Source of the DNA: Acidobacteriaceae bacterium
GTDB taxonomy: Bacteria > Acidobacteriota > Terriglobia > Bryobacterales > Bryobacteraceae
Direction of reading: 5' to 3'
Length of the DNA stretch: 64,000 nucleotides
Assembly (NCBI GenBank): GCA_019233755.1
Contig: JAFAMD010000034.1
Coordinates: forward strand, 29,059-93,058
Each line of letters begins with the position of its first letter. Positions within the stretch are counted from its first letter, which is position 1. The notes below the pieces were generated by a model that worked only from the letters and a program-made list of their open reading frames with translations, had not been told where the DNA came from and ran no database searches. Below are positions 24,515 to 35,575 of the stretch, piece by piece. Both the position numbers and the translations under genes were made by a program.

Positions 24515-25783
24515 TTGAAGCGCGCCGGATCTGACGATTCCCTCCGCTGTTCGTTCTGTCACAAAAGCCAAGACGTAGTTGGCAAACTGATTTCCTCCCC
24601 AAGCGATTACCCGCGAGCTTATATTTGCGACGAATGCATTGCAGTTTGCAATTCGATCATTGAGGATGACCGGCATGAGCAAAGCTACGGGACCCCTGGG
24701 AAGCTACCCCGCCCGCTAGAGCTTAAGGAATATCTGGACCAGTATGTAATCGGCCAGGACGCCACTAAGAAGAAACTGGCGGTGGCGGTTTACAACCATT
24801 ACAAGCGTATCCAGATGAACAAGCAGCGCGGCAGCGAAGTGGAGCTATCGAAATCCAATATCCTGCTGATCGGACCTACCGGTACAGGTAAGACGCTGCT
24901 GGCACAGACGCTGGCGCGCATTCTGGACGTGCCGTTTGCGATTGTAGATGCGACGACGCTCACCGAAGCGGGGTACGTTGGCGAAGATGTGGAGAATATC
25001 ATTCTCCGGCTGCTGCAAAATGCCGATTGGGATGTCCAGCGGGCGCAAACAGGGATTATTTACATCGACGAGATCGACAAGATTGGCCGGAAGGACGAAA
25101 ATCCATCGATCACTCGCGACGTATCGGGTGAAGGCGTGCAGCAGGCGCTGCTGAAGATTCTAGAAGGTACCGTAGCCAACGTCCCCCCGCAAGGCGGCCG
25201 GAAGCATCCGCATCAGGAGTTCACCCCGGTTGACACGACCAACATCCTCTTTATATGTGGTGGCGCTTTCGTCGGCCTGGAAAAGGTGATCGCGCGTCGC
25301 GTCGGCACTAAGTCCATAGGTTTCATTCCGCCCGATGAGAAGGAAACGCTGCGCCGGCCGAATGCCGTCCGCCGCGACACGGACCTGCTGGCCCAGTGCC
25401 AGCCGGTGGACCTGATCAAGTACGGATTTATTCCGGAATTCATCGGCCGTATGCCTGTTACGGCGGTTCTCGAGGACCTCTCGAAAGAAGCTCTTGTCCA
25501 GATCCTGACGAAACCGAAAAATGCGATTGTCCGTCAGTACCAGAAGCTATTTGAGTTCGAGAATGTTAAGCTCAAATTTAGTGACGAGGCCCTAGATGCC
25601 GTCGCCCAACTGGCGATGGAACGTAAAGTGGGCGCTCGTGGTCTGCGAATGATCCTCGAAGATCTGATGCTGGACCTGATGTACTATCTCCCGACCTTCA
25701 AAAAAGTTCGCGAATTCGTCGTGACGAAGGAGATGGTACTGTCGCAGAAGATCAACATGGCTGTTCTTGAGAAGGCGGGCTAG
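24515..25783 (+). CDS. clpX: ATP-dependent Clp protease ATP-binding subunit ClpX
   Basis: AAA+ unfoldase that feeds ClpP. The N-terminal zinc-binding domain has the C4 pattern CSFCHKSQ and CDECIAVC. The AAA+ module carries Walker A GPTGTGKT, Walker [11 protein letters not shown], the GYVG pore loop ([10 protein letters not shown]) and the RKH-type loop nearby, then an IGF-like ClpP-docking region in the [10 protein letters not shown] stretch. The start is TTG, 157 bp after tig. clpP, usually between tig and clpX, is not here and must be encoded elsewhere. lon follows after 115 bp. Confidence 0.95.
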   Translation: MKRAGSDDSLRCSFCHKSQDVVGKLISSPSDYPRAYICDECIAVCNSIIEDDRHEQSYGTPGKLPRPLELKEYLDQYVIGQDATKKKLAVAVYNHYKRIQMNKQRGSEVELSKSNILLIGPTGTGKTLLAQTLARILDVPFAIVDATTLTEAGYVGEDVENIILRLLQNADWDVQRAQTGIIYIDEIDKIGRKDENPSITRDVSGEGVQQALLKILEGTVANVPPQGGRKHPHQEFTPVDTTNILFICGGAFVGLEKVIARRVGTKSIGFIPPDEKETLRRPNAVRRDTDLLAQCQPVDLIKYGFIPEFIGRMPVTAVLEDLSKEALVQILTKPKNAIVRQYQKLFEFENVKLKFSDEALDAVAQLAMERKVGARGLRMILEDLMLDLMYYLPTFKKVREFVVTKEMVLSQKINMAVLEKAG

Positions 25784-25898
25784 CCAGCCATTCCCATCAG
25801 CGATCGCTCTGTTTCACGCCCGGGCAGTTTCGGCACGAAAGCTGCTACGTCATTTCTGAGTTCCCACTCGCGGGAACGTCTCCGCCTAGAAAGTCAAA
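25784..25898 (+). other. clpX-lon intergenic hairpins
   Basis: TTTCG-gca-CGAAA at 25828-25840, extended by CAG/CTG, and GTTCCC-actcgc-GGGAAC near 25860-25877. No CIRCE element or clear sigma-32 box is seen. The hairpins could terminate clpX transcripts in part or control lon. Confidence 0.35.
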
Positions 25899-28457
25899 AT
25901 GGTTACGACAAAAGATAAAACGGATACAAAACGGTTACCAATGATGCCTATACGGGATGTTGTCATCTTCCCGTACATGATGACCCCGTTTGTGGTCGGC
26001 CGGGAATCGAGTGTCCGTGCGTTGGAAGAAGCGCTGCTTGGCGACAAGAAGATTTTTCTCGCCACGCAGCATGATGCTTCGGTCGATGAGCCGAGGCCGG
26101 ATGAAATCTATTCGGTAGGCACTGTCGCCAACATTGTCCAGAGCCTAAAGCAGCCGGATGGCAACATCAAGGTGCTGGTAGAAGGCGTGGAGCGCGGAAA
26201 GGTCATTTCCGTCAGCGAAGAAGAAGGCTATTTCCGCGCGGTCGTTAAGACTACGAGTTATAAGGTGGAGGCGGGCAGCCAGATCGAAGGTCTGACCAGC
26301 CGGGTGACGAACCTCTTCGAGCAATACGTCAAGCTGAGTCAAAACCTGAACTACGAGACCATGATCGCCGCGATTCGGGTGGACGATCCTGGCAAGCTTG
26401 CCGATACCGTGGGCGCGAATCTGCAGCTCACTATCGAGGAAAAGCAGGAACTGCTCGAAATCTTTGATCCGATCGATCGCCTGACGCGGGTCGCCGATCT
26501 GCTCGATATCGAGATCGAGAAATTGAATGTTGACCGCACCATCCAGGGCCGCGTGAAGCGCCAGATGGAGCGCGCGCAAAAAGAGTACTACCTTAACGAG
26601 AAGATTAAGGCAATCCAGAAGGAACTCGGCCGCGGCGAAAAAAGCGAGTACGACGAGCTCAAGAAGAAAATCGATGCCGCCGGAATGACGAAGGACGCGC
26701 ACGAGAAGGCGGTGGCCGAGCTCAAGCGTCTCGAAGGCATGCCGCCCATGTCGGCCGAATCGACGGTTTCGCGAAACTATCTCGACTGGCTGCTCGCGGT
26801 GCCGTGGAAGAAGAGGACGAAGGAGATTCGTGATCTCCGTTACGCGCGCCAGGTACTCGAAAACGATCACTACGGCCTCGAAAAGATCAAGGAACGCATT
26901 CTCGAGTTCCTGTCGGTTCGCCGGCTGGTCCAGAACCCAAAGGGATCGATCCTTTGCTTTGTCGGACCTCCGGGCGTGGGCAAAACATCGCTTGGAATGT
27001 CGATCGCGAAGGCTACGGGCCGCAAGTTCGTTCGCCTATCCCTCGGCGGAGTACGCGATGAGGCGGAAATCCGTGGGCATCGGCGTACCTATATCGGTGC
27101 CCTCCCCGGCCAGCTCATCCAAATGATGAAGAAAGCGGGAACAAAAAATCCCGTGATCATGCTGGACGAGGTCGATAAGATGTCGATGGACTTCCGGGGC
27201 GATCCGTCTGCTGCTTTGCTCGAGGTGCTGGATCCTGAACAAAACTACATGTTCATGGATCACTACCTGGATGTCGAATACGATCTCAGCCAGGTGTTCT
27301 TCATTGCAACCGCGAACGTGCTGCACACGATTCCGGCGCCTCTGCAGGACCGCATGGAAGTGATCCGTTTGTCGGGCTACACGGAACTGGAGAAGCTGGA
27401 GATCGCGAAGCGCTTCCTGGTAACGAAGCAATTGAGGGACAACGGCGTTACGGGCGAGCAACTGGAGTTCACCGATCAGGGCCTCCAGGCGCTGATTCAG
27501 TCGTACACACGGGAAGCGGGCGTGCGCAACCTGGAACGCGAAATAGGAAATTTGTCCCGCAAGGTGGCACGCAAGGTGGTGGAAGCGCAGTCTGCCGATG
27601 AACCAGTGCAGCAGGCTGCCGAGCCGGAACTGATCGAAGAGGAAGCGGCCGGAGAAGATACTGCTGAAGTGACGGCGGGCGCGCCGGTTGCCACAAAGAA
27701 GGCGGGCAAAAAGAAGGCAAAGAAAGAAGAAGCGCCGCTGGTGCCTATCGAAAAGGTGGTTATCAACCCAGCAACCATCACCGAGATGCTCGGGCCTGCG
27801 AAGTTCCGGGATCTGGATCTCGATAAGCAGAACGAGATCGGCGCGACGACGGGCCTCGCGTGGACGGAAGTCGGCGGATCGATTCTGACAACCGAAGCGA
27901 CTGTAATGGAAGGCCGCGGCAAGCTGACCACGACGGGTAAGCTGGGCGACGTCATGCAGGAGTCGGCGCAGGCTGCGATGAGTTATGTCCGTTCACGGGC
28001 CCAATATCTCGGGCTACCGAAGGATTTCTATCGCCACCTGGATATTCACGTTCACGTGCCGGAAGGCGCCATTCCGAAGGATGGACCGTCCGCGGGCATT
28101 ACGATCGGGACCAGCATTTGCAGTGCGTTGACCGCGATTCCGGTGCGTTGTGATATCGCGATGACCGGCGAAATCACGGTGCGCGGACGGGTACTGCCGA
28201 TTGGCGGCTTGAAAGAGAAGCTGCTGGCGGCGCACCGGCAGGGTATTCTCGAAGTGGTTCTACCCAAGGACAATGAAAAGGACTTGGTAGACATTCCCGA
28301 GAATATCCGGAAAGAAATGAAGCTGCACTTTGTTGCTTCGATGGACGAAGTGTTGAAAGTCGCATTGGAACGGGAGATCGTGGCTTTACCGCTGGCTCCA
28401 ACCGCGAATGCGGCGGAGTTGGCAGGGCGGCCGAGCGAGGATAATCTGACGCACTAA
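25899..28457 (+). CDS. lon: ATP-dependent protease Lon (LonA type)
   Basis: An 852-residue soluble protease of misfolded and regulatory proteins. The N-terminal LON domain begins [15 protein letters not shown]. The AAA+ domain has Walker [10 protein letters not shown] and MLDEVDKM. The proteolytic domain has the Ser motif PKDGPSAG (about residue 730) and the partner Lys in [10 protein letters not shown]. Unusually, a roughly 45-residue linker rich in Glu, Ala and Lys (about 565-610, including [13 protein letters not shown]) separates the AAA+ and protease domains. The tail ends soon after the protease domain. Probably heat-regulated, but no box is visible. Confidence 0.95.
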   Translation: MVTTKDKTDTKRLPMMPIRDVVIFPYMMTPFVVGRESSVRALEEALLGDKKIFLATQHDASVDEPRPDEIYSVGTVANIVQSLKQPDGNIKVLVEGVERGKVISVSEEEGYFRAVVKTTSYKVEAGSQIEGLTSRVTNLFEQYVKLSQNLNYETMIAAIRVDDPGKLADTVGANLQLTIEEKQELLEIFDPIDRLTRVADLLDIEIEKLNVDRTIQGRVKRQMERAQKEYYLNEKIKAIQKELGRGEKSEYDELKKKIDAAGMTKDAHEKAVAELKRLEGMPPMSAESTVSRNYLDWLLAVPWKKRTKEIRDLRYARQVLENDHYGLEKIKERILEFLSVRRLVQNPKGSILCFVGPPGVGKTSLGMSIAKATGRKFVRLSLGGVRDEAEIRGHRRTYIGALPGQLIQMMKKAGTKNPVIMLDEVDKMSMDFRGDPSAALLEVLDPEQNYMFMDHYLDVEYDLSQVFFIATANVLHTIPAPLQDRMEVIRLSGYTELEKLEIAKRFLVTKQLRDNGVTGEQLEFTDQGLQALIQSYTREAGVRNLEREIGNLSRKVARKVVEAQSADEPVQQAAEPELIEEEAAGEDTAEVTAGAPVATKKAGKKKAKKEEAPLVPIEKVVINPATITEMLGPAKFRDLDLDKQNEIGATTGLAWTEVGGSILTTEATVMEGRGKLTTTGKLGDVMQESAQAAMSYVRSRAQYLGLPKDFYRHLDIHVHVPEGAIPKDGPSAGITIGTSICSALTAIPVRCDIAMTGEITVRGRVLPIGGLKEKLLAAHRQGILEVVLPKDNEKDLVDIPENIRKEMKLHFVASMDEVLKVALEREIVALPLAPTANAAELAGRPSEDNLTH

Positions 28458-28502
28458 GTGAGTGCGTCGGCGAGACGATTCCGCTTCTGAGAGTTAACAA
28501 TC

Positions 28503-29138
28503 GTGGTGGAAACTGCAGCAGCGCCGGCGAGGTTTATTATCAGTGCCGCAGGGCCACAGCAGTTTCCGCCCGACCAAGATGGCCGATTAGATGAGTTCGC
28601 GCCTCTCAGCGGACCGAGAACATTAGAATTCGCTTTTTTAGGGCGGAGCAACGTCGGCAAGTCGAGCTTGTTGAACAGCCTTGTCAGGCAACCCGGGCTA
28701 GCGTTCACCAGCGCGCGGCCCGGATGTACTCAACTGATCAATTTCTACCAAGTTAGTGAAGGAATAAATTTCGTCGATCTGCCCGGTTATGGGTACGCGC
28801 GAGTTCCAATGGAGGAACGCGCGCGCTGGAAGGGATTGATTGAAAGTTATTTGCGGGGACGGCGAAGTCTCGCCTTGTCGTTTCTGCTCATCGATGCCAG
28901 GCGCGGATGGATGGATATGGACCTGGAACTCAAGGCCTGGCTAGAGTTCCACCACCGTCGGTACCAGGTGATTGTCACCAAAGCCGATAAATTGAAGAGC
29001 AATAACCAATTGAAAGCCGGATTGGCTGCGATCCATAAAGAAATACCGGATCAACAGCCAGTGCCGTTCTCGGCCGTGGATGGCCGGGGAGTGAGGGAAA
29101 TTTGGCAAATCATCTCGAAGATCAAGAAACAGCAATAG
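28503..29138 (+). CDS. engB: Ribosome biogenesis GTPase EngB/YsxC
   Basis: A 211-residue TrmE-Era-class GTPase needed for 50S subunit assembly. G1 is [13 protein letters not shown]2 the Thr/Ser of [12 protein letters not shown]3 [10 protein letters not shown] and G4 TKADKLKSN. Two adjacent GTGs (28503, 28506) could start translation. It lies 45 bp after lon, and its 3' end overlaps the rho reading frame by 37 bp, suggesting coupling. The C-terminal [15 protein letters not shown] carries the G5 region. Confidence 0.93.
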   Translation: MVETAAAPARFIISAAGPQQFPPDQDGRLDEFAPLSGPRTLEFAFLGRSNVGKSSLLNSLVRQPGLAFTSARPGCTQLINFYQVSEGINFVDLPGYGYARVPMEERARWKGLIESYLRGRRSLALSFLLIDARRGWMDMDLELKAWLEFHHRRYQVIVTKADKLKSNNQLKAGLAAIHKEIPDQQPVPFSAVDGRGVREIWQIISKIKKQQ

Positions 29139-30946
29139 CCCCCGCGGCTGCCACCGAAGGTACGCCCACCGAGAAGCCACAAGAGACGAACGGCGAAGGG
29201 AAACCGGTACAAGAGTCAGTGGAAGCAAAGCCCGCGGACGGCGAGACGAAAGCGGCAGAACCCAGCGCGGAAAGAGCAGCGCCCGAGAGGCAGTCTGCTG
29301 AGAAGCAGGCCGACAAGCCAACCGGGGAACGGCTGGCGCGCGCCCGCACGCAGGAAGGAAAAGGAAACGGCAAAACCGCCGGCGAGGCATCTCGCAGGCC
29401 GGCAGCCGAAGCGAGATCAGGCGAAAGGCCCGCCGTGGCGGATGCAAAACCTGCCGAAGGAAAAGTCTTGGAGAGTAACTCCGCCGCCGTGCAGAGTGCG
29501 GCGCCGCCACTATCGGCACCTCCGCAAAACGCGCCACAGGGTGGAGCCCCTGCCAAGGAAGCGTCTGCTCTGCTGGGCCAATCGCAGCAAGGGCAGGGTG
29601 CACAGCAAGGTCCAGCCGGGCAGCAAGGCATGCAGCGCCGCGGCCGGCATTCAATCGGCAACACCGGCCAGCAGGGCCAGCGGAACGGAACGACGACGCT
29701 CGATCTGGTTGAGCTTAAGGATATGAGCATCCAGGCGCTGAACCAGATCGCCAAAGATCTGGGCGTGCCGGGTGCTGCCGGCCTGCGCAAGCAGGAACTC
29801 ATTTTCAAGATCCTGCAAACCCAGGCGGAGAAGAGCGGTCTCATCTTCTCAGAAGGCGTGCTGGAGTGCCTGCCGGATGGCTTCGGCTTCCTGCGCGCGC
29901 CTGAGTACAACTATTTGCCCGGACCGGACGATGTGTACGTTTCACCCTCGCAGATTCGCCGTTTCGATCTGCGAACCGGCGATACGGTATCGGGCCAGAT
30001 CCGGCCACCTAAAGAAGGCGAGCGTTATTTCGCTCTGATCAAAGTTGATGCGATTAACTTCGAGCCGCCGGAGGAATCGCGCAACAAGATCTTCTTCGAT
30101 AACCTGACGCCGCTCTATCCGGACAAACGGATGAAGCTCGAAACATCGCGCGACAATTTCTCGGGCCGCGTGATGGATCTGCTGACACCGATCGGTAAGG
30201 GCCAGCGCGGTCTTATCGTCGCGCCACCGCGCACCGGTAAGACAATGCTGCTGCAGAGCATTGCGAACTCGATTACGACAAATCACCCCGAGACCAACCT
30301 TATCGTCCTGCTGATTGACGAACGCCCCGAAGAAGTTACCGACATGCAGCGTTCGGTGCGCGGCGAAGTGATCAGCTCGACGTTTGACGAGCCGGCATCG
30401 CGCCACGTGCAGGTTGCCGAAATGGTGATCGAAAAAGCGAAGCGCCTGATTGAGCACAAGCGCGATGTGGTGATTCTGCTCGATTCCATCACGCGCCTGG
30501 CGCGCGCCTACAACACGGTTGTGCCGCCGTCGGGCAAGGTGCTGTCAGGCGGTGTCGATTCGAATGCGCTGCAACGGCCGAAGCGATTTTTCGGCGCCGC
30601 CCGCAACATCGAAGAAGGCGGTTCGCTGACGATTGTTGCCACCGCACTGGTGGATACCGGCAGCCGCATGGACGATGTCATCTTCGAAGAGTTCAAGGGA
30701 ACCGGAAACATGGAAATCCACTTAGACCGCAAGCTGGTGGACAAGCGCGTGTTTCCAGCAATCGACATCAACAAGAGCGGCACGCGCAAAGAAGAATTGC
30801 TGATGCCGCGCGAAGAGCTAAACCGGGTCTGGGTGCTGCGCAAGGTACTGAACCCGCTTTCGCCGGTGGAATCGATGGAGCTGCTGCTCGACAAGCTCGG
30901 CAAGACCCGTTCGAATGCCGAGTTCCTGGCGGCGATGAGCGCCTAG
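29102..30946 (+). CDS. rho: Transcription termination factor Rho with long disordered N-terminus
   Basis: A 614-residue RNA helicase, longer than the usual ~420. Residues 1 to about 195 are an Ala/Glu/Pro/Gln/Gly-rich low-complexity stretch. Next come the Rho N-terminal helix-loop domain ([18 protein letters not shown]), the cold-shock RNA-binding fold ([20 protein letters not shown]), and the ATPase core with [21 protein letters not shown] and [13 protein letters not shown], plus the Q-loop region before KVLSGGVD. The TTG start overlaps engB by 37 bp; a later start would shorten the disordered region. It sits between engB and mutL. Confidence 0.9.
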   Translation: MANHLEDQETAIAPAAATEGTPTEKPQETNGEGKPVQESVEAKPADGETKAAEPSAERAAPERQSAEKQADKPTGERLARARTQEGKGNGKTAGEASRRPAAEARSGERPAVADAKPAEGKVLESNSAAVQSAAPPLSAPPQNAPQGGAPAKEASALLGQSQQGQGAQQGPAGQQGMQRRGRHSIGNTGQQGQRNGTTTLDLVELKDMSIQALNQIAKDLGVPGAAGLRKQELIFKILQTQAEKSGLIFSEGVLECLPDGFGFLRAPEYNYLPGPDDVYVSPSQIRRFDLRTGDTVSGQIRPPKEGERYFALIKVDAINFEPPEESRNKIFFDNLTPLYPDKRMKLETSRDNFSGRVMDLLTPIGKGQRGLIVAPPRTGKTMLLQSIANSITTNHPETNLIVLLIDERPEEVTDMQRSVRGEVISSTFDEPASRHVQVAEMVIEKAKRLIEHKRDVVILLDSITRLARAYNTVVPPSGKVLSGGVDSNALQRPKRFFGAARNIEEGGSLTIVATALVDTGSRMDDVIFEEFKGTGNMEIHLDRKLVDKRVFPAIDINKSGTRKEELLMPREELNRVWVLRKVLNPLSPVESMELLLDKLGKTRSNAEFLAAMSA

Positions 30947-30982
30947 CCCTCACGTCCGCTTTCAAAGCCTGATTACAAACCG

Positions 30983-32965
30983 ATGGGCCGCATCCGGATC
31001 CTCTCCGACAACGTCGCGAATCAGATCGCTGCCGGGGAGGTGGTGGAGCGGCCCGCTTCCGTTATTAAGGAACTTCTCGAGAACTCTCTCGACGCGGGCT
31101 CGACCGAAATTCGCATCGACGCCGAACATGCCGGACGGCGCCTGCTCCGGATTCAAGACAACGGCTGCGGCATGCTGCGCGACGACGCGCTGCTGGCATT
31201 CGAACGGCATGCAACCAGCAAGCTGAGCGATGTGAAGGATCTTCTCGCAATCGCGACACTCGGCTTTCGGGGAGAAGCTTTGCCTTCGATAGCATCGGTG
31301 AGCCGGCTCCAGTTAGAAACGAGAGCGCAGGAGGAGCAGACCGGGACAGCGGTTGAAATCGCAGGCGGCAAACTGCTGCGCTGCGATGAGATCGCGCGGC
31401 CTACAGGTACGACGATTACCGTACGGGACCTGTTCTACAACGTGCCGGCGCGCAAGAAGTTCCTGCGATCGGACCAGACAGAGCTCGCGCATATCGGTTC
31501 GCTCGTTACGCATTACAGCCTGGGGCATGCAAACAAGCGCTTTGAGCTTTATCACGAGGGGCGCGAGCTGCTGCAGGTGACACCGGTAGACAGTTTGCGC
31601 GACCGCGCCTTTCAGATTTTTGGCTCAGACATGATGCAGGACCTGGTGGACTTCGGGCCGAAAACTTTCGAGCTGCGGCTTCCTCCGCCATACGTTCCGC
31701 CGAATGCTCGGGCGGCGGCCGAAGAGGAAGAACCGGCTTTCTCGCAGTTTGTGCTCGAGGGTCTGGTTTCCGGACCGCACGTGCAGAAGCTGAACCGGAA
31801 CTCGGTGTATCTATTCGTGAATGGCCGGCTGATACGAGACAAAGTTCTGTTGCATGCGATCTCGTCCGCCTACCACAACCTGATGCCACCCGGATGCTAT
31901 CCGTTCGCGCTTCTTTTCCTGAACTGCGACGCGAATGAAGTAGACGTGAACGTGCATCCGGCCAAGACGGAGGTGCGCTTCCGGCACAGCACGGCGGTCC
32001 ACGATTTCGTGCGCGACGCGATCCGCGAAACATTGATGCAGAGCCGGCCGGTCTCGAGCATGCCCCTGGCACCATCGCCGGTAATGAGAGAGCGGGAAGC
32101 GCCTGAATCAGACGTGCCGCGAGCGCAGGCCGCGGCCGCACTCCCTTTCTCCGAATTCTCCGCGCGTATGGAGGCATTCAGCGGCGCCGATGAGACTGAG
32201 GCCGCGCCGACCCAGAATCTTTCCGACCTGCCGGAAGTAAATCTCAATCCAGTTCAGAGGCCGGCCGCAACAACCGAATTCGCTCCGGTGACGAACGGCG
32301 CCGGCACTCTCCGGCGGGTGCCGGATACACACGGCGCGCTCGACCAACTACCCGCGGACTGGGATCGCGTAGACAGCCTCGCGGTTCTGCCAGATTTGCG
32401 CGCGCTGGGGCAGTTGCACGACAGCTTCATTGTGGCCGCGGGGCGCGATGGTTTGTGGATCATTGACCAGCATGTCGCACATGAGCGCATTCTGTTTGAA
32501 CAGGTTCTGCGGCAGCGTGCGACGGGAACGGCGGAAGTGCAGCGGCTGCTGATGCCGCTGGTGCTGCAGCTCACGCCGGCACAGCAACTGGAATATGCGC
32601 GCATCGCGGATGAGCTGAATGCGCACGGTTTCGATACGGAACCGTTCGGACAGCGCACCATCGCGATCAAGGCGGCGCCTGCGGGTGTGGGTCCTGCCGA
32701 TATCGAGAAGATCGTGTTCGAAATTCTCGAGATTGCGGAGAGCGAGCTGCGATCGGCTTCGCTCGAGGAAATTCGGCGGAATGTCTGCGCGACCATCGCG
32801 TGCCGGGCAGCCATCAAGATCAATACCAAGCTGGAGCCGAAGAAGATCGAGTGGCTGCTGCGAGCGCTGGCGGCCTGCGAATATCCGATGACCTGCCCGC
32901 ACGGAAGGCCCATCGCTTTGCGCTACAGCACTCGCGACATCCTGAAGAGTTTTCACCGCATTTGA
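30983..32965 (+). CDS. mutL: DNA mismatch repair protein MutL (endonuclease type)
   Basis: Couples mismatch recognition to strand nicking. The GHKL ATPase has ENSLDAGSTEI, DNGCGM and ATLGFRGEALPSIASV. A long variable linker covers about residues 345-450. The C-terminal domain has the metal-binding motif DQHVAHERILFE at about 495-506, the ACRAAIKIN stretch, and CPHGRPIAL near 639. These match MutL from organisms without MutH, which nicks DNA itself. Length is typical. It follows rho after 36 bp on the same strand. Confidence 0.93.
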   Translation: MGRIRILSDNVANQIAAGEVVERPASVIKELLENSLDAGSTEIRIDAEHAGRRLLRIQDNGCGMLRDDALLAFERHATSKLSDVKDLLAIATLGFRGEALPSIASVSRLQLETRAQEEQTGTAVEIAGGKLLRCDEIARPTGTTITVRDLFYNVPARKKFLRSDQTELAHIGSLVTHYSLGHANKRFELYHEGRELLQVTPVDSLRDRAFQIFGSDMMQDLVDFGPKTFELRLPPPYVPPNARAAAEEEEPAFSQFVLEGLVSGPHVQKLNRNSVYLFVNGRLIRDKVLLHAISSAYHNLMPPGCYPFALLFLNCDANEVDVNVHPAKTEVRFRHSTAVHDFVRDAIRETLMQSRPVSSMPLAPSPVMREREAPESDVPRAQAAAALPFSEFSARMEAFSGADETEAAPTQNLSDLPEVNLNPVQRPAATTEFAPVTNGAGTLRRVPDTHGALDQLPADWDRVDSLAVLPDLRALGQLHDSFIVAAGRDGLWIIDQHVAHERILFEQVLRQRATGTAEVQRLLMPLVLQLTPAQQLEYARIADELNAHGFDTEPFGQRTIAIKAAPAGVGPADIEKIVFEILEIAESELRSASLEEIRRNVCATIACRAAIKINTKLEPKKIEWLLRALAACEYPMTCPHGRPIALRYSTRDILKSFHRI

Positions 32966-33015
32966 CGGGCTCTACATTGGTTCGTTCGACGACAGTCTTC
33001 TGAATCAGGAAACGC

Positions 33016-35475
33016 CTATTCGTGCCGCAGGGCGTCCATTGGCTGAACGAGGGTTGCGGTACGAGCGGGCAGGAAGCAGGCGATCAAGGTTGTCACAATG
33101 AGGACGAGCAGTATTAGCAAGAATAGCGAAGCGTCGTTCGTCCCCATGCCTTGCATGCGTCCCGAAAGCGCACGTGCCGCGAAGATACTCAGGGCTAACC
33201 CAACCATCAATCCAATCGCAAGAATGCGGCCCGTCGCGAGCAGAACCAGCCGCAATACATCCCCTGGCTTTGCGCCCAGCGCCATCCGAATGCCGAACTC
33301 GCGCGTGCGGTGCGCCACGCCGTAGGAAACCACGCTAAAAACGCCGGCCGCGGCGAGCAGCATGCCGACAGCACCGAACACGCCAAAGAGGAATGTGGCG
33401 AAGCGCGGGTAAGCGGTGGCGAACTGCAGCCAATACTCCAGCGGGTGCACTTCAGTGATCGGTTCATGCTCGTCCACCGATTTCACCACCTGCCGCGCCT
33501 CATTCGCGAAGGCCATAGGATCCGATTTCGTTCGTATCAGGATGAAGTTGCCGGGTGAGCACAGCAGGCTGTAGGGGACGAATATTGCGGGATCGGGCTC
33601 GCGGTCTAATCCGCTATTCACGACCGTTCCCACAACACCTACTATTTCGAAGGAGTTCGTGAAAGCGGGAGCCTTCAAGAACTGCCGCGGCAGCTTTTCA
33701 TTGAGGACCTGCGCCTGGACATGGCGCCCGATGGGATCTTTATTAGCGAAATAGCGCTTCGCGAAATCCTCTGAGATGACCGCGACCGGAGTGGCCCGCA
33801 TTATATCCGCGTAGTTGAGTACCCGACCGCGGAGCAGCGGCTGGCGCACCGTCGCAAAGTACCCCTCGCTAACCAGATTCAATCGTCCAGGAACTGCGTC
33901 GGCGGCCGGGCGGTCGTCCAGCAGAAGGTTCGTGCGCACGCCGTTCCAAGGCGGCGTTCCAACCTCGCTGATCGAAGCCGATATCACACCCGGCAGATGG
34001 CCGAACCTGTCAATGATCCGCTGATAGAGGTTCCGCCGGCCGGCCCATTGCATGTATTTGCCCTCGCCGAGCGGAAGCTCGAAGGTCAGGACCCCGCCAG
34101 GGTCGTAGCCGAGCCGGCGTTGCTGCAGCGAGATCAGCCCTTTCACAGCTAGTCCGGCACCGGTCAGCAGCAGCAGAGACAGCGTGATTTCGAAAATCAT
34201 GAGTGCGTCGTGAAAGCGGCGGTTTCTGACGCCGGCGCCCGCGCCTCTTCCGGTCCCTTTCAGCACTTCAGCCTGATCCTTCGCGGAAACCTGCAGCGCG
34301 GGTGCGAGGCCGAATACAATACCAGTCAAAACCGATACCCCGGCAGCGAACCACAACACGGGCCAGTTGATCGCGATCACCGCTTCATGCGGAATCGAGT
34401 ACTCCGGCATGAGCGCAACCACCGCCTTTATTCCGAGAAACGCAAGAAGCACGCCGAACAACCCTCCCGAAAGCGCCAGCAGCACGCTCTCAGTAAGCAT
34501 CTGGCGCATCAGCCGGGCGCGGGTGGCGCCGATGGAAACACGGATGGCCATCTCGCCGTCACGCGCGGCCGCTCTCGCCAGCAGCAGGTTCGCGACGTTG
34601 CCGCAGGCGATCAGCAGAAGGAGGAACACCGCCCCAAACAGCACCAGCAGCGTAGTAGCGAATTTGCCCAGGATGCCCTCATTCACGCTTACCCATTGGA
34701 GCCTGGAGCGACCCTCAGGAAAGAAATAACGCGGCACCTGCTTTCGAAACTCCTGCACGATTGGATCGAATTCGGCTCTGAACTGCTCCTGCGTCACGCC
34801 GGGCCGGATGCGATAAAAGATCTGGACGTAGTCCTGCAGACTGGGACGCAGGTTCATCGGGGTGTAGGCATCGATATCGTTCCAGGTAAAGCGTACGGGC
34901 AGCACGCCGATGATGGTGTATTCCTTGTCGTCGAGCAGCACTTTGCGGCCGATGACGCCGCGGTCCCCGTGAAATGCGTGCTGCCAGAATTTGTAGCTGA
35001 TCACCGCTACCTGCTCGGGAGCCTGGCCGGGCGGAAAATCGTGAGGCAGGAACGCGCGCCCGAATAGCGGAGGCACACCGTAGAACTCGAACATGTTTGG
35101 CGAGCAGTCTTCCTGCCTCACGATCTCAGGCAGAATATTGGCACCGGTCAAAATAACCTGCTTCGGCGACAGGGCCACTTCGTCCTCCACGGATCTCACC
35201 CGTTGCCGGATCTCGATATATTGCGCCATGGCGTACGAAATTCGCCAAAGGTCCTGGTCCTTTTCGGTTTTCAGCCCGACCCAGCCGATCCGGTCCGCCG
35301 CACGATACGGATACGGGTCCACGAGAACCGCATAAACGACGCTGAAGATGGCCGTGGTGGCGCCGATGCCGAGCGCAATCGAAAGCAAGGCGACAGCCGT
35401 GAATCCGGGCCTGGCGATCATCATGCGCCAGGCATAGCGGAGGTCTTGTGCCAGCCAGTCCCACAAAGAAGGCAT
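33016..35475 (-). CDS. ABC transporter permease of the ADOP (MacB/FtsX-like) class
   Basis: An 819-residue membrane protein with two MacB periplasmic-core plus FtsX modules. The first runs from residue 20 (ARPGFTAVALLSIALGIGATTAIF) through three helices ending near 400. The second begins near FHDALMIFEITLSLLLLTGAGLAV and ends in GMGTNDASLFLLILLVLIVTTLIACFLPARTATL and the conserved QPMDALRHE end. No ATPase gene is adjacent, as expected for acidobacterial duplicated orphan permeases. It probably couples to a shared LolD/MacB-like ATPase. AAGGAG upstream supports the ATG. Confidence 0.9.
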   Translation of the reverse strand: MPSLWDWLAQDLRYAWRMMIARPGFTAVALLSIALGIGATTAIFSVVYAVLVDPYPYRAADRIGWVGLKTEKDQDLWRISYAMAQYIEIRQRVRSVEDEVALSPKQVILTGANILPEIVRQEDCSPNMFEFYGVPPLFGRAFLPHDFPPGQAPEQVAVISYKFWQHAFHGDRGVIGRKVLLDDKEYTIIGVLPVRFTWNDIDAYTPMNLRPSLQDYVQIFYRIRPGVTQEQFRAEFDPIVQEFRKQVPRYFFPEGRSRLQWVSVNEGILGKFATTLLVLFGAVFLLLLIACGNVANLLLARAAARDGEMAIRVSIGATRARLMRQMLTESVLLALSGGLFGVLLAFLGIKAVVALMPEYSIPHEAVIAINWPVLWFAAGVSVLTGIVFGLAPALQVSAKDQAEVLKGTGRGAGAGVRNRRFHDALMIFEITLSLLLLTGAGLAVKGLISLQQRRLGYDPGGVLTFELPLGEGKYMQWAGRRNLYQRIIDRFGHLPGVISASISEVGTPPWNGVRTNLLLDDRPAADAVPGRLNLVSEGYFATVRQPLLRGRVLNYADIMRATPVAVISEDFAKRYFANKDPIGRHVQAQVLNEKLPRQFLKAPAFTNSFEIVGVVGTVVNSGLDREPDPAIFVPYSLLCSPGNFILIRTKSDPMAFANEARQVVKSVDEHEPITEVHPLEYWLQFATAYPRFATFLFGVFGAVGMLLAAAGVFSVVSYGVAHRTREFGIRMALGAKPGDVLRLVLLATGRILAIGLMVGLALSIFAARALSGRMQGMGTNDASLFLLILLVLIVTTLIACFLPARTATLVQPMDALRHE

Positions 35476-35575
35476 GCGCGCTCCTTGTTGCGATCAGGTT
35501 GAAGGTTTAGACGCGACGGGGCAGGTGAGGTGTTCCGTGAAACGGTAATTTTCTCGAAAGCGGACAGGCGCGGCT

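Noticed and set aside
29122..29910. Minus-strand frame over the disordered Rho N-terminus
   Set aside because: Low-complexity antisense translation; repeats of Ala/Ser/Cys only.
34210..35067. Plus-strand frame over the ADOP permease
   Set aside because: Antisense shadow.
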